64,000 nt of DNA from Piliocolobus tephrosceles (GCF_002776525.5 NC_045441.1:87919101-87983100); one strand, 5' to 3'. Shown: positions 45,445-57,975, counted from the first letter of the stretch. Notes: generated by a model from the letters alone, not told the origin. Translations and numbers: made by a program.

Positions 45445-46820
45445 ACGGAATTTCTCTCTCTCATCAGGCTGGAGTTCAGTGGCTCGATCTCAGCTCACTG
45501 CAACTTCTGCCTCCCAGGTTCAAGTGAATCTCCGGCCTCAGCCACCCCAGTAGCTGGGACTATAGGTGCGCACCACTACACCCAACTAATTTTTGTATTT
45601 TTAGTAGAGACGGGGTTTCACCGTGTTTGCCAGGATGGTCTGGATTTCCTGACCTCGTGATCCGCTCGCCTCCGGCCCCCAAAGTGCTGGGATTACAAGC
45701 GTGAGCCACCGCGCCCTGCCTCCTTGTAGAGATCTTTCATCTCTTTGGACAGATGTGTTCCTCAGAAGAGAGAGAGCGAGCGTATGTTTGTGGGTGTTGC
45801 ACATGGGATCATACTCTTTATCTGTCAGCTTGGATACTATTGGTGTATAAAAATGCTACCAATTTTTGTACCTTAATTTTGTATCCTGAAACTTTACTGA
45901 AGTTGTTTATTAGTTGCCAGTCTTTTGGCAGAATGTTTAGGGATTTCTAGGTATAGAATGATGTCGTCAGCAAAGAGATACAGTTTGATTGCTTTTTTTT
46001 TTTTTTTTAATTTGGATGTCTTTTATTTATTCATCTTGCCTGATTGCTCTAGCTAGAACTTTCAGTACTATGTTGAATAGCAGTGGTAGGAGTGAGCATC
46101 TTTGTCTTATTCTACTTCTCAAGGGGAATGTTTCCAGTTTTTGCCTGTTCGTGATGTTGGCTACACATTCATCATAAATGGCTCTTAATATTTTGACATA
46201 TATTCCTTCAATTCCTAGTTTGTTGAGGGCTTTTATCATGTTGGGATGTTGGATTTTATTGAAGGCTTTTCTGCATTTATTGAGATGATCATATAGCATT
46301 TTGTTATTAATTATGTTTATGTGATGAATCACATTTATTTATTTGAGTAATTTGAATGAACCTTACATCCCAGGAATGAAAGCTACCTGATCATGGTAAA
46401 AGAACTTTTTGACATGCTGCTGGGTTTGGTTTGCTAATATTTTGTTTAGGATTTTTACGTCTATCCTCATTAGGGATATTGGCCTGTAGTTTTCTTTTTG
46501 TTGTGTCTTTGCCAGGTTTTGGTATCAGGGTGGTTCTGGCTTACTAGAATGTGTTAGGGAGGAGTCCCTCCTTCTCAATTTTTAGGAATCATTTCAGTAG
46601 AATTGGTGCCAGCTCTTTTTATATGTCTAGTAGAATTTTGCTGTGAATCCATTTAGTCCAGGGCTTTTTTTGGTTGGTAGATTTTTTACTACTGATTCAA
46701 TTTGGAACTCAATATTGGTCTATTTAGGGTTTCAATTTCTTCCTGATCTAATCTTAGGAGTTTGTGGGTTTCCAGAAAGTTAGCCATTTCCTCTATATTT
46801 TCTAGTCTGTGTGCATAGAT
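44560..46820 (-). repeat. L1 (L1PB/L1MA age), inverted 5' arm of a twin-primed insertion
   Basis: Reads backwards from near the ORF2 C-terminal part ('gcttaagttcctgatagatt') through the thumb and RT to 'tttctagtctgtgtgcatag'. It meets the sense arm at about 46820. The arm is split by an Alu at 45408-45720. Several ORF2 pieces up to 108 codons remain open, but nonsense changes and frameshifts are many. Confidence 0.88.
45408..45720 (-). repeat. AluS SINE, antisense, in the inverted L1
   Basis: A T-run of about 35 is followed by a reverse-complement Alu ending 'ccaccgcgccctgcc'. The duplication tccttgtagaga lies at 45395-45406 and 45721-45732. Confidence 0.95.
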
Positions 46821-48650
46821 GAACAGACACTTCTCAAAAGAAGACATACAAACAGCCAATAAATATGAAAAAATGATCCACATCACTAATTATCTGAGAA
46901 ATGTAAATCAAATCCACAAGACACCACCTTACAGTATTCAGAATGACTACTATTAAAAAGTCAAGACAAATTGGATCTGATTAAACTAAAGAGCTTCTGC
47001 ACAGTAAAAGAAACTATCATCAGAGTGAACAGGCAGCCTACAGAATGGGAGGAAGTTTTGCAATCTGTCCATCTGACTAAGGGCTAATATCCAGATTCTA
47101 CAAAGAACTTAAACAAATTTATAAGAAAAACACAAACCCATGAAGAAGCAGGTAAATGATATGGACAAACACTTCTCAAAAGAAGGCATTTATGCAGCCA
47201 AAAACATGAAAAAAAGCTCATCATCACTGCTCATTAGAGAAATGCAAATCAAACCCACAATGATATACCGTCTCATGCCAGTTAGAATGGTGATCATTAA
47301 AAAGTCAGGAAACAACAGATGCTGGAGAGGACGTGGAGAAATATGAACACTTTTACACTGCTGATGGGAGTGTAAATTAGTTCAACCGTTGTGGAAAACA
47401 GTTCCTCAAGGATCTAGAACTAGAAATACCATTTGACCCAGCAATCGCATTACTGGGTATATACCCTAAAGCATTATAAATCATTCTACTATAAAGACAT
47501 AGGCACACGTGTGTTTATTGCGGCACTGTTCACAATAGCAAAGACTTGGAACCAACCCAAATGCCCATCAATGATAAACTGAATTAAGAAAGTATGGCAC
47601 ATATACACCATGGAATACTAAGCCGCCACAAAAAAGGATGAGTTGATGTCTTTTGCAGAGACATGGATGATGCTGGAAACCATCATTCTCAGAAAACTAA
47701 CACAAGAAGGAAAACCAAACACTGCATATTCTCACTCATAAGTGGGAGTTGATCAGTGAAAACACATGGACACAGGAAGGGGAGCATCACACACCGGGGC
47801 CTGTTGGGAGATGGGGGGAGGGGAGGGATAGCATTAGGAAGAATACCTAATGTAAATGATGGGTTGATGGGTGCAGCAAACCACCATGGCATGTGTATAC
47901 CTGTGTAACAAACCTGCATGTTCTGCAGATGTACCCCAGAACTTGAAGTATAATAATAAAGTCAAATAACAGGTGATAGAGAGGCTATGGATAGGAAGGA
48001 AACCATTATACACTGTGGTAGGAAATGTAAATTAGTTCAGCTATTGTGGAAAACAGTTAGATAATTTTTCAAATAACTTAAAGCAGAACTACCATTCAAC
48101 CTGTTACTGGGTATATGCCCTAAAGAAAATGAATTGTTCTACCAACAACAACAACAACAAAAACATACATTTGTATGTTCATCACAGCATTTATCCATAA
48201 TAGCAAAGACATGGAATCAACCTAGATGTCTATCAATGGTGGATTGAATAAAGTAAATATGGCACATATGCACAATGAAATACTATGCAACCACAAAAAA
48301 AAAAAAAACGAAATTATGTCTTTTTGCAGCAACATGGATGAAGCTGGAGACAATTATCCTAAGTAAATTAATGCAGGAACAGAAAACAAAATACTGTATG
48401 TTCTGACTTATAAGTGGATGCCAAATATTGGCTACTCATGTAAATAAAGATGGCAACGACAGACACTGGAAACCACTAGAAAGAGGAGGGAGGGACATGT
48501 CAAGGGTTGAAAACTGTTGAGTATTATGCTCACTACTTGGGTGATGGGATCATTCATATTTCAAAGCTCAGCATCATGCAGTATACCAATGTACTAAACA
48601 TGCACATGTACCCTCTGATTCTAAAATAAATGTTGAAATAATAAAAATAA
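46821..48650 (+). repeat. L1 (L1PB/L1MA age), sense 3' arm of the twin-primed insertion
   Basis: The sense arm starts 'aacagacacttctcaaaag', only some 50-60 L1 bases beyond where the inverted arm begins. It is split by a nested L1PA (46965-47957) and resumes at 47966 with 'aacaggtgatagagaggc', running through the ORF2 end to a 3' UTR with 'gacagacactggaaaccac' and 'acatgcacatgtaccctc'. It ends in 'aaaataaatgttgaaataat'. A short (AAC)n lies near 48144-48162. Confidence 0.88.
46965..47957 (+). repeat. L1PA 3' end, sense, nested in older L1
   Basis: Begins in the ORF2 C-terminal part ('gatctgattaaactaaagag') and runs to the 3' UTR with the G-rich tract 'gatggggggaggggaggg' and end 'cccagaacttgaagtataat'. 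The 8-bp duplication aaagtcaa lies at 46957-46964 and 47958-47965. The host L1 continues in phase after it, so this is the younger element. ORF2 is broken. Confidence 0.92.
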
Positions 48651-49164
48651 TTGTGATACTAAAGAGAAACAAGAGAATAAAGAGAAAAATTAGATTAGTG
48701 AAGCTGAAAAAACAAAATGATTTTTAGCACACTGGTGGCACTACTGGAAACAGAATATATATCTACATATGTTGATTCTGATTTTCTCTCTACAACACAT
48801 ATCTTGTTCTGCCACTTCAACATTAAAGCATTCAATGGCTTTTATCATTATTAGGCTTTGTACAAGGTTTTATAAATGACAGATAGGGTGGATTTTTCTT
48901 ATCTATCATTATTATAGTGAAGACAAATCACTCTGCCTCACTTGCCATCGGAAAAAAATACTTCTGATGGTATTTTGGGGGTAAATAATCCACAGTCCCC
49001 CTTCTTTGCCTATGTGTAAAACTTCTGTTATCTTTAATAGTCAACTACAAATATATTTCATTTTATATAATCTGCCCTGAACTCACCAGAGGGAGAAGGT
49101 CATTTTTTCTTCTGTAGTCAGTGTGGGTAGTTCTGTTAATTCACTTATCAAAATATATAATAAT

Positions 49165-49290
49165 TTCTTTACATAGAGTCCTCTACTGCTCAACTGTAAA
49201 CTCTTTGAAGGCAGGATACCTGTAAGTCTTTGAATCTTTGTAATGTAAATGTCAATATACGCTTGTTAAATTAATTGAATCTCAGAACTC
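49165..49290 (+). repeat. L2 LINE 3' end, sense
   Basis: 'actgtaaactctttgaaggc' then 'aggatacctgtaagtctttg' and 'atatacgcttgttaaattaa' match the L2 terminus in order (consensus 'tgtaagctccttgagggcag', 'gcttgttgaattgaattg'). Confidence 0.62.
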
Positions 49291-50192
49291 ACCCTTTGTT
49301 ACTAATTATTGAAGCTGGCATTATCCATTAATGTATAATTCTTAGATCAAATTATTTTTTATGTTAATTCTAGGTAGCCTTGCTAAAAATAAACTCTGAT
49401 TTTTAATTTTCTGTAACTTCTTTAGAGCAAACACTATTTTCTTCTCATATTATCCTGAGGAAATGACAAAAAAAATGCTTTAGTCATTGAGTGCAATTCA
49501 AATCTAGTAAAATCTGACTCTTAAGAGTGAGCATATGCTTTTTGGAAAACTAGTTATATTCTAAGCTTGGCAAAGCATAGCTCCCTGGTTCAAAGAAGAA
49601 GAACTTTAAAAGGCTAATAGACTCATGAGATCCCGTAAACATCAAATAGCACTCATGAGGCATTATTTGATGAATTAGATATCAATGAATCACAGTCATG
49701 GAAACAAAATTGCCCTTCCGATATTCATGGGCAGAAAAGGCAAGTTTAAATGCACTTAGCTTTTCTCAGACTTGAAATAAAATTGTTTGAAAATCCTAAA
49801 ATGTTTTCATTAGGGCTGCCCTTTGTGTAAAATAATTAGAGCAGCTAGAATATTAGGAGAAATTAATTCTCTAAATAGCTGCACATAGTAGCGATCAATG
49901 TTAAATTTCATTATATCAAGTGAGTCAGGAAAATAATATTGCATGACTATATTTGCATATCTAATGCTTTTAGGGCTTTATGCTTCATAAACGTCTTGAA
50001 AATGTTATACAACTTTTATTATATCTGAGTGTATATGGAAAATCTGTGTACCTTCCTCTCAATTTTGCTATCAATCTGAAAGTACTCTAAAAAATAAAAT
50101 ATATGCTACTGTTACACAGTGTAGTTGCTTATTTCTTTTCCAAAACTAAATGCTGATCTAAATACAGTAAAAATACACAATAACATCTAAAT

Positions 50193-50218
50193 ACACACAC
50201 ACACACATACACACACAA
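50193..50218. repeat. (CA)n microsatellite
   Basis: A CA run of about 26 bases with a single 'ata' interruption. Confidence 0.9.
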
Positions 50219-51436
50219 AAATTTTATGTCATGTGGGTGTAGAAGAAAGACAGAAGGCCTTGAGACAAATCGTCTTCACCTTGAACCTATATTATAAGCC
50301 TGGCCCTCTCAGTCAATCTGTTTCCCAAATATTCATCCCACGAACCCTACCTCTTTGCTAAATTATCAAACATGGAGTCAGATTACTATGTTACATACAA
50401 AGAGTTACAATTATTACCTATTTTTCACATTGATGTGATTGAATAATCTAATTTGAAAAGTACGTGTCTAAACTGACCATTTTAGATCCTTATGAGTTTG
50501 CAATAATTTGTATTTTTGTCCATTCTACGTGAAATTTTATGTGTTTTTATTCTTTAACAACCATGTTTGTCAACAAAGGTTTTCTATTTTATCAAGTGTT
50601 TTAAGAATTTTGTAGTACTTTTGCAAAATGTCTCCCTGCTTAGAAAGTGTTTTATTTAGTTAGTTATATTTGGCAAATAAGTATGTCAGAATTTTTAAAA
50701 CTTACTTTTGCTTACCTTAACGTAAGTACATTTCATTTTAATTATTCTCTCAATAACTAAAGGCTGTTGAAATATGTATGTTTTATTTTGAACATGTGTC
50801 ATAATTAGTACACTGAGAGAATATGATTATTTAAAAATAGACGACAAATGAAAGAAAATTGTGCCATATTTTAATGAAATAAAAAGATTGTCAAAGACAT
50901 AGCTTCCACGATTGGGTTTACATTTCATTTAGACTGACAAAGAAACAATCCTACACTACTCAACATTTTGAGTGAGTTTTTTTTAGTTTGAAGATTAATG
51001 TGTATTTTCTCTTTCTGTTTCTCCAACTTGAAAGTCACTTTTGCAACAGCATAAAGCTCCTAGGTAGCATATTATAGTGCCTGTGGAATTTTTATGATGA
51101 TTAACGTGTTGGCATTCTTGTTAAAGATGCCATCAGAAGGAAAGGTTTCATGTCCATTTTCCTGCCTCACTTTCTTCTTCCCAACATTATTCCTGACAGT
51201 AAATAAAACTAAGATGATGTAAGTATTTAAACTGTCTATTCTTTCTTTAACATGTCTTTTGTGTGTCTTACTTGACAGGACACCCTTGGATAAGGGATCT
51301 GCCCTATATCCTCTCCTACCCCCACCTAAAATGCTGAGGTTCTATCTTTCTATTTTTAGGAAAAGGGTGTAGGATGACCAGGGAAGGAAGAAGTTTAATG
51401 ATAACATGTAATCAGATACACTAGATACGATTGTAA

Positions 51437-51575
51437 CTCTCTCTTTCTCTCTCTCTCTGTGTGTGTGTGTATGTGTGTGTGTGTATATATGTATGTTATA
51501 TTAGTATTATATTATATATGTATTATATATTATAATTTATATTATAAATATTTGTATATTTATTTATAACAAATT
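51437..51575. repeat. Compound (CT)n-(GT)n-(AT)n tract
   Basis: A pyrimidine CT run (51437-51458) passes into GT/TG repeats (to about 51484) and then into AT-rich tandem sequence with 'attatatatgtattatat'. A typical unstable compound microsatellite. Confidence 0.9.
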
Positions 51576-53408
51576 CTATGTTTTACTAATAAAAAACTCA
51601 AAATTTAACCATGTTACATAATATATTGCATATTTTTCTCTGTTAATGTGATATATTCAAACTTTTATATATAAAATAGTTGAAACAATTAAACAACTTA
51701 GTGATCTCTTGTTCACACTATGGTTACAAATGAATGAAACTATCATTAGCAAACTTGACTATCCTACTAGTTCAGTTTTGAAGTATCTGTATTGGTAAGA
51801 AAGTTGGTGGAAAAGTACAGAAATGTTTTATAGTATCAAGCAGATATACTTAGTAGGTAAAATGTAGATTACTGTGACATTATTTGATGTAGGTATAAAT
51901 AAAGTAAATATTCTCAACTAGTAACTTAACTATGCTAATTGATCTCAGCTTGAATTATCTTCACATTGGTTTAAACCACTATCTCCCTCTTCTTGGATTC
52001 CTCATGACTTCCTTTTGTGTTGGAACATGAGTCTCCCAATAAGCAGCTCTGGTTTTCCACTTCACCCTTGAACTTCATCATAGATCTCTTCTTGCTTTGA
52101 GCCTCCCAAAATTTGGTGAAAATGAAAAGTAACTTCTTATAGAGATTTTTGATTCCCATAGAATAAAGATGAGAAGAGTTATTCTGCTCCTTTCTCCCTC
52201 TCATTAAATAACTTACATTCTATTAGTCAAAAAATTTCATCCCAGATAGGTCACTTACATTTGATAGTCATTGTTTTATATTTATTAAATTGCTTATAGG
52301 GACAGTATCTGACTTGTATTGATCAAGTTTTTTATGTTTTTCTTGTTACTGATAAATTATACAGTTTTGGTGGAACGTACTTAATGAAAATTGCATTGTC
52401 AAACTCAAAAGTAAGAAAGCAAATTTTTATACTAATGGAATTCACAGATAATTCTAAATTATGAAGTGTTTGAGGTATAAGCAATAATAGAGAAGAAATA
52501 TTTTCAAAAGACTCAAATAGGACAATATTCAAAGGAATTTTTAAAATATACAAGAAAATGCTTGTTTATGAACAACTAGAGTAGACTGAATGTAGTACCA
52601 ATATTTTTTAAGAGGTAAGCTGTATGTGATGGGTAGCTGTTATGTTTGAAATCATGTATTAATATGAAATTTGAAGTGATTATGAAATATTACTTTGTTA
52701 GTAATATAAAATATTATGCTTGCTTTTGACTACCTTTAAGGAGAAAAATTTATATTTACATGTCATACTTTTATTTCACATTTATAATAATTGCTAAAGA
52801 GATATTCCCAAAGCTTTCACACAAATAAGACAAGCATATCAAATTCACTACAAAGCAGGAACTTGACTTCCATGCAAAATAAGTTGCTTTATTATCTATG
52901 AGCATACAGATTTCTATAGGAAAATGTTATTGAATCTGATATTGTAATCAAAATTCTCTAATTTGCATTGGTAGCGTATGCTCTGGAGACTAAAATATTC
53001 TCATTATTGAGTTTTTAAAGTAATAGAAATTAACGTATTTATTGAACTCTTTTCATATTAGGATTTTTAAAGATGACATTAAAGAAGCTAAATATACTTT
53101 TGAGTTTATAAACTCTGACTCACTCTACATTGATTCTTGGATACAGACCTACCATATCAATGCTATATAGACGTATTATACAATAGAAAGTAGTAATACA
53201 CTGCAATTATCGCCTATGTATTTTTCTCATAATTTTTTTATGTACTTGCTATCAAAGATGGTTTATCTGTGATATATCAGCAAAAATGACCAGGTTTATT
53301 TGTACTTATTATTCCCCATTCAGTATGAATGGACCATGTAACTCTTATTCACAGCATCTAAAAAGGTAATACATAAAAAACTATTAATTGTTACATATGA
53401 GTGAATAC

Positions 53409-53680
53409 TTTTTTTTTGAGATGGAGTCTCACTCTGTCACCCAGGCTGGAGTGCAGTGGGACTGGGACCATCTTGGCTCACTGCAATCCCCTCCTCCTGG
53501 GTTCACGCCATTCTCCTTCCTCAACCTCCCGAGTAGCTGGGACTACAGGCTCCTGCCACCATGCCCAGCTAATTTTTGTATTTTTAGTAGAGACGGGGTT
53601 TCACCATACTAGCCAGGCTGGTCTCAAACTCCTGACATTGTGATCTACCTTCTTCAGCCTCCCAAAGTGCTGAGATTACA
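53409..53680 (-). repeat. AluS SINE, antisense, 5'-truncated
   Basis: A short T-run, then a reverse-complement Alu that stops after 'gtgctgagattaca', so roughly 25 bases of its head are missing. A small internal repeat ('gggactggga') is inserted in the right arm near 53458. No clear target duplication. Confidence 0.9.
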
Positions 53681-54726
53681 TCAAATGTTTTTTCATGTTG
53701 AATCTTCTTTACAATTATATAAAGTTTTAACAACCAAGCATTCATTTCATGCCTTTGTAATTCCTAGTCGTAGTCGTTTTTTAGATTTTTTATTTTGAAG
53801 TGATGGTATAAGCAAAAAATAATTCATAGATACCTCTCTTCATCGTAGAGAATGATTGGAGGGTCGAGGCAAGTGAGCACAGTGAATCTCAGAGAATTTC
53901 TCCAGGTTCTGTTCAACTGCTTCTAGGGAACATAGAGAAAAGGGATGGTATTTATTATAATAGTTGAATAACTTAACATCCCAGAATTGTGTTAACATTA
54001 TTTTCTTCTTTACTTGATAGTTATAACCCTCACTCTGGAATCTCCATGCGTTCATTATGCATGTCCCAAATCAAGGGTCAGTCTTCTGGCTCTTGATTAG
54101 AGAGAATGTACCTAAGTATGGTAATGCGTTAATTTGCCAACATTTTACTTTACTTTGTTACCAAATATTTTGAAATGGAGAATTGCATATGTACCAACAC
54201 TGAAGTTATCACTTTCCAAAGGAGATTAAGAAAAAATTATAAGTCTGAATATGAAACATAGAAATAAAGCTAAAATACTTATTCTGAAATGGTAAAGATT
54301 AGAAGTTGTAATGGTCTTACGTCTCAAAAGCTATTACAATGGGTATACTTACAAGTTTTTCTCAGCTAATAGTGAAAAAGTAAAGATTAAAACTCTGGAG
54401 ATATTTAAGATAAATTTGTAAGAATCCTATGATTTCATGAATTAATGATAGGAGTAGAGAAATGTTATGCTATAACATTTTCTACTTATACGTTGTAAAA
54501 CAAACTGCTTTACCTCAAGGCAGAAGAACAGATTCAGGGAATATTGAAATCTCTCTTGATCTTGTCGCTACATAATTTGTGCAATGTTAGTTTCATTCTG
54601 CTACATTCTCTGTGAAATATAAATTATATAATATTGATTGTGGTTCATCTACCATATCAATCAACAAATACTTAGAACCTGACATTTTTCTAGGAATTAC
54701 AGATATATTTTTATTTCTTTCAAGGC
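53681..54726. other. Unique sequence, nothing recognised
   Basis: AT-rich with no repeat family or gene seen. Confidence 0.4.

Positions 54727-54774
<48 letters not shown>
54727..54774. repeat. (ATCT)n tetranucleotide microsatellite at gap edge
   Basis: Twelve tandem atct units run straight into the N gap, so the true length is unknown and the repeat probably caused the assembly break. Confidence 0.97.
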
Positions 54775-55576
54775 NNNNNNNNNNNNNNNNNNNNNNNNNN
54801 NNNNNNNNNNNNNNNNNNNNNNNNNNNNNNNNNNNNNNNNNNNNNNNNNNNNNNNNNNNNNNNNNNNNNNNNNNNNNNNNNNNNNNNNNNNNNNNNNNNN
54901 NNNNNNNNNNNNNNNNNNNNNNNNNNNNNNNNNNNNNNNNNNNNNNNNNNNNNNNNNNNNNNNNNNNNNNNNNNNNNNNNNNNNNNNNNNNNNNNNNNNN
55001 NNNNNNNNNNNNNNNNNNNNNNNNNNNNNNNNNNNNNNNNNNNNNNNNNNNNNNNNNNNNNNNNNNNNNNNNNNNNNNNNNNNNNNNNNNNNNNNNNNNN
55101 NNNNNNNNNNNNNNNNNNNNNNNNNNNNNNNNNNNNNNNNNNNNNNNNNNNNNNNNNNNNNNNNNNNNNNNNNNNNNNNNNNNNNNNNNNNNNNNNNNNN
55201 NNNNNNNNNNNNNNNNNNNNNNNNNNNNNNNNNNNNNNNNNNNNNNNNNNNNNNNNNNNNNNNNNNNNNNNNNNNNNNNNNNNNNNNNNNNNNNNNNNNN
55301 NNNNNNNNNNNNNNNNNNNNNNNNNNNNNNNNNNNNNNNNNNNNNNNNNNNNNNNNNNNNNNNNNNNNNNNNNNNNNNNNNNNNNNNNNNNNNNNNNNNN
55401 NNNNNNNNNNNNNNNNNNNNNNNNNNNNNNNNNNNNNNNNNNNNNNNNNNNNNNNNNNNNNNNNNNNNNNNNNNNNNNNNNNNNNNNNNNNNNNNNNNNN
55501 NNNNNNNNNNNNNNNNNNNNNNNNNNNNNNNNNNNNNNNNNNNNNNNNNNNNNNNNNNNNNNNNNNNNNNNNNNNN
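54775..55576. other. Assembly gap (802 N)
   Basis: An unbroken run of N between an (ATCT)n repeat and an AT-rich tandem repeat. The apparent 355-codon frame spanning it is an artefact. Confidence 0.99.
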
Positions 55577-55580
55577 TATA

Positions 55581-55674
55581 TTTATATATTTATATACATG
55601 TATTATATTTATATATAAATATATATATTTATATATTTATATACATGTATTATATTTATATATAAATATATATA
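55581..55674. repeat. 47-bp AT-rich tandem repeat, two visible copies
   Basis: Two identical 47-base units (55581-55627 and 55628-55674), each holding 'tatatacatgtattatattt'. The array likely extends into the gap. Confidence 0.88.
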
Positions 55675-56028
55675 TTTAACTTTTTTTATCCACTCATTGG
55701 TCAGTGGGCACATAGAGTGGTTCTATATCGTTGCAATTTTGAATTGTGCTACAATAAATATATGTGTGCAGGTGTCTTTTTGATATGCTGACATCTTTTT
55801 CTTTGGGTAGATACCCAGTAGTGGGATTGCTGGATTGAATGGTGGGTCTACTTTTAGTTCTTTATGAAGTCATCATACTGTTTTCCATAGAAGTTTTGCT
55901 AATTTACATTCCCACCTGCAATGTATAAGTTTTCCCATTTCACTACATTCACACCAACATTTATTGTTTTTGATTTTTTAATAATGGCCATTCTTGCAGG
56001 GGTAAGGTGTTATCTCATTGTGGTTTTA

Positions 56029-57280
56029 TTTATTTATTTTTATTATTATACTTTAAGTTCTAGGGTACATGTGCATAATGTGCAGGTTTGTTACATATGT
56101 ATACTTGTGCCATGTTGGTGTGCTGCACCCATCAACTCGTCAGCACCCATCAATTCATCATTTATATCAGGTATAACTCCCCAATGCAATCCCTCCCCCC
56201 TCCCCCCTCCCCATGATAGGCCCCATTGTGTGATGTTCCCCTTCCCGAGTCCAAGTGAGCTCATTGTTCAGTTCCCACCTATGAGTGAGAACATGCGGTG
56301 TTTGGTTTTCTCTTCTTGTGATAGTTTGCTAAGAATGATGGTTTCCAGCTGTATCCATGTCCCTACAAAGGATGCAAACTCATCCTTTTATATGGCTGCA
56401 TAATATTCCATGGTGTATATGTTTCACATTTTCTTAATCCAGTCTGTCACTGATGGACATTTGGGTTGATTCCAAGTCTTTGCTATTGTGAATAGTGCCG
56501 CAATAAACATACGTGTGCATGTGTCTTTATAACAGCATGATTTATAATCCTTTGGGTATATACCCAGTAGTGGGATGGCTGGGTCATATGGTACATCTAG
56601 ATCTAGATCCTTGAGGAATCACCATACTGTTTTCCATAATGGTTGAACTAGTTTACAATCCCACCAACAGTGTAAAAGTGTTCCTATTTCTCCACATCCT
56701 CTCCAGCACCTGTTGTTTCCTGATTTTTTAATGATTGCCATTCTAACTGGTGTGAGATGGCATCTCATTGTGGTTTTGATTTGCATTTCTCTGATGGCCA
56801 GTGATGATGAGCATTTTTTCATGTGTCTGTTGGCTGTATGAATGTCTTCTTTTGAGAAATGTCTGTTCATATCCTTTGCCCACTTTTTGATGGGGTTGTT
56901 TGTTTTTTTTCTTGTAAATTTGTTTGAGTTCTTTGTAGATTCTGGATATTAGCCCTTTGTCAGATGAGTAGATTGCAAAACTTTTCTCCCATTCTGTAGG
57001 TTGCCTGTTCACTCTGATGGTAGTTTCTTTTGCTGTGCAGAAGCTCTTTAGTTTAATCATATCCCATTTGTCAATTTTGGCTTTTGCTGCCGTTGCTTTT
57101 GGTGTTTTAGACATGAAGTCCTTGCCCATGCCTATGTCCTGAATGGTACCACCTAGGTTTTCTTCTAGGGTTTTTATGGTATTAGGTCTAACATTTAAGT
57201 CTCTAATCCATCTTGAATTAATCTTCATATAAGGAGTAAGGAAAGGATCCAGTTTCAGCTTTCTACTTATGGCTAGCCAA
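56029..57280 (-). repeat. 5'-truncated L1PA, antisense, with 53-bp target duplication
   Basis: The left edge is the tail 'tttatttatttttattatta' followed by the antisense 3' UTR with C-runs ('ccctcccccctcccccc'), then ORF2 back to 'tatggctagccaa'. It has 1,252 bp. The segment starting 'ttttaataatggccattctt' at 55976-56028 is repeated at 57281-57333 with one change. A duplicated 24-base unit ('cacccatcaactcgtcag', 'cacccatcaattcatca') lies near 56126-56160 in the 3' UTR and is shared with the L1PA at 60416-61269. Confidence 0.94.
56743..57228 (-). pseudogene. LINE-1 ORF2 C-terminal fragment (161 codons)
   Basis: An open segment of the nested L1PA, with ORF2 C-terminal strings such as 'RDLNVRPNTIKTLEEN', 'GKDFMSKTPKATAAKAK' and 'SFCTAKETTIRVNRQP'. 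It lacks the endonuclease and reverse-transcriptase domains and shifts frame near 56900, continuing in another frame at 56619-56870. Non-functional. Confidence 0.88.
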
Positions 57281-57539
57281 TTTTAATAATGGCCATTTTT
57301 GCAGGGGTAAGGTGTTATCTCATTGTGGTTTTAATTTGCATTCCCCTGATGATTAGTGATGTTGAGTATTTTTAAAAATATATTTGTATATCTTCATTTA
57401 AGAAATGTCTATTTATGTCAGTTGCCCACTTTTTGATGTAATTACTATTTTTTTTCTTGCTGATTTGTTTGAGTTTCTTGTAGATTCTGAATGTTACTCC
57501 ATTGTTGGATGTATAGTTGGCAAATATTTTTAGAAATAC

Positions 57540-57975
57540 ATTTTCTACAAACTAGGGAATAAAACAGATAGAATGTTTGTTCTCCTAAAGCTTATATTCA
57601 TTTGGGGAGACAAAATGAACAAATGAACATACAGATAGATATTTAAATATAGATATAGATGATATAACTATCTGTTTTGACAAAAAATAATTAAAAGGAT
57701 AGGAAATAAATCGCAATACAAAGTGTCTGGGAAGGAATGCAATTCATTTTTTCAGGGTGGCCACAGAAGACCTCTTGGGTTAAGTGACATACATGAGGGA
57801 GGAGCCTCCAGGGTATGTGCAGTGACTGAGTTTGTGCTGAAAGAATAGCAAATCAGAGGTCTCAAGGCAAAAATATGTCCAGTATTTTTAAGAAATGGCA
57901 AGGGTATCGGTGCTACTGCAGTAGAAGAAGGACAGGAATTGAGGTAAAAGAGGTGGAGAAACCACTTGAAACTTA
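57540..57975 (-). repeat. L2 LINE relic, antisense
   Basis: 'aaagcttatattcatttgggg', 'agacaaaatgaacaaatgaa', 'tcagggtggccacagaagac', 'ctcttgggttaagtgac' and 'agtatttttaagaaatgg' follow the antisense L2 order (consensus 'gagcttacattctagtgggg', 'agggtggtcagggaaggc', 'ctctctgaggaggtgac'). Confidence 0.7.

Larger units (their letters stand above)
48651..53408. other. Mostly unique AT-rich sequence
   Basis: Holds an L2 end (49165-49290) and simple repeats at 50193-50218 and 51437-51575. A weak L2-like string near 48805-48850 ('ttaaagcattcaatggctt') is not certain. The minus-strand frame at 51971-52204 and others show no domains. No gene is called. Confidence 0.4.
55680..57535 (-). repeat. Older L1 (L1PB/L1MA age) ORF2 end, antisense, split by L1PA
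   Basis: The left part to 56028 reads back through the ORF2 C-terminal part ('ttatccactcattggtcagt', 'atacccagtagtgggattgc'). It resumes after the nested L1PA with 'atttgcattcccctgatgat' and 'ttgtttgagtttcttgtaga', ending near 57535. A 53-base segment at the break is present on both sides of the insert. Confidence 0.87.

Noticed and set aside
54612..55679. 355-codon open frame
   Set aside because: Nearly all codons are unknown because the frame runs through the N gap between simple repeats; it is an artefact.
55921..56403. 160-codon plus-strand frame across the L1 3' UTR
   Set aside because: It is antisense to the L1PA 3' UTR and joins two L1 elements; a shadow frame.
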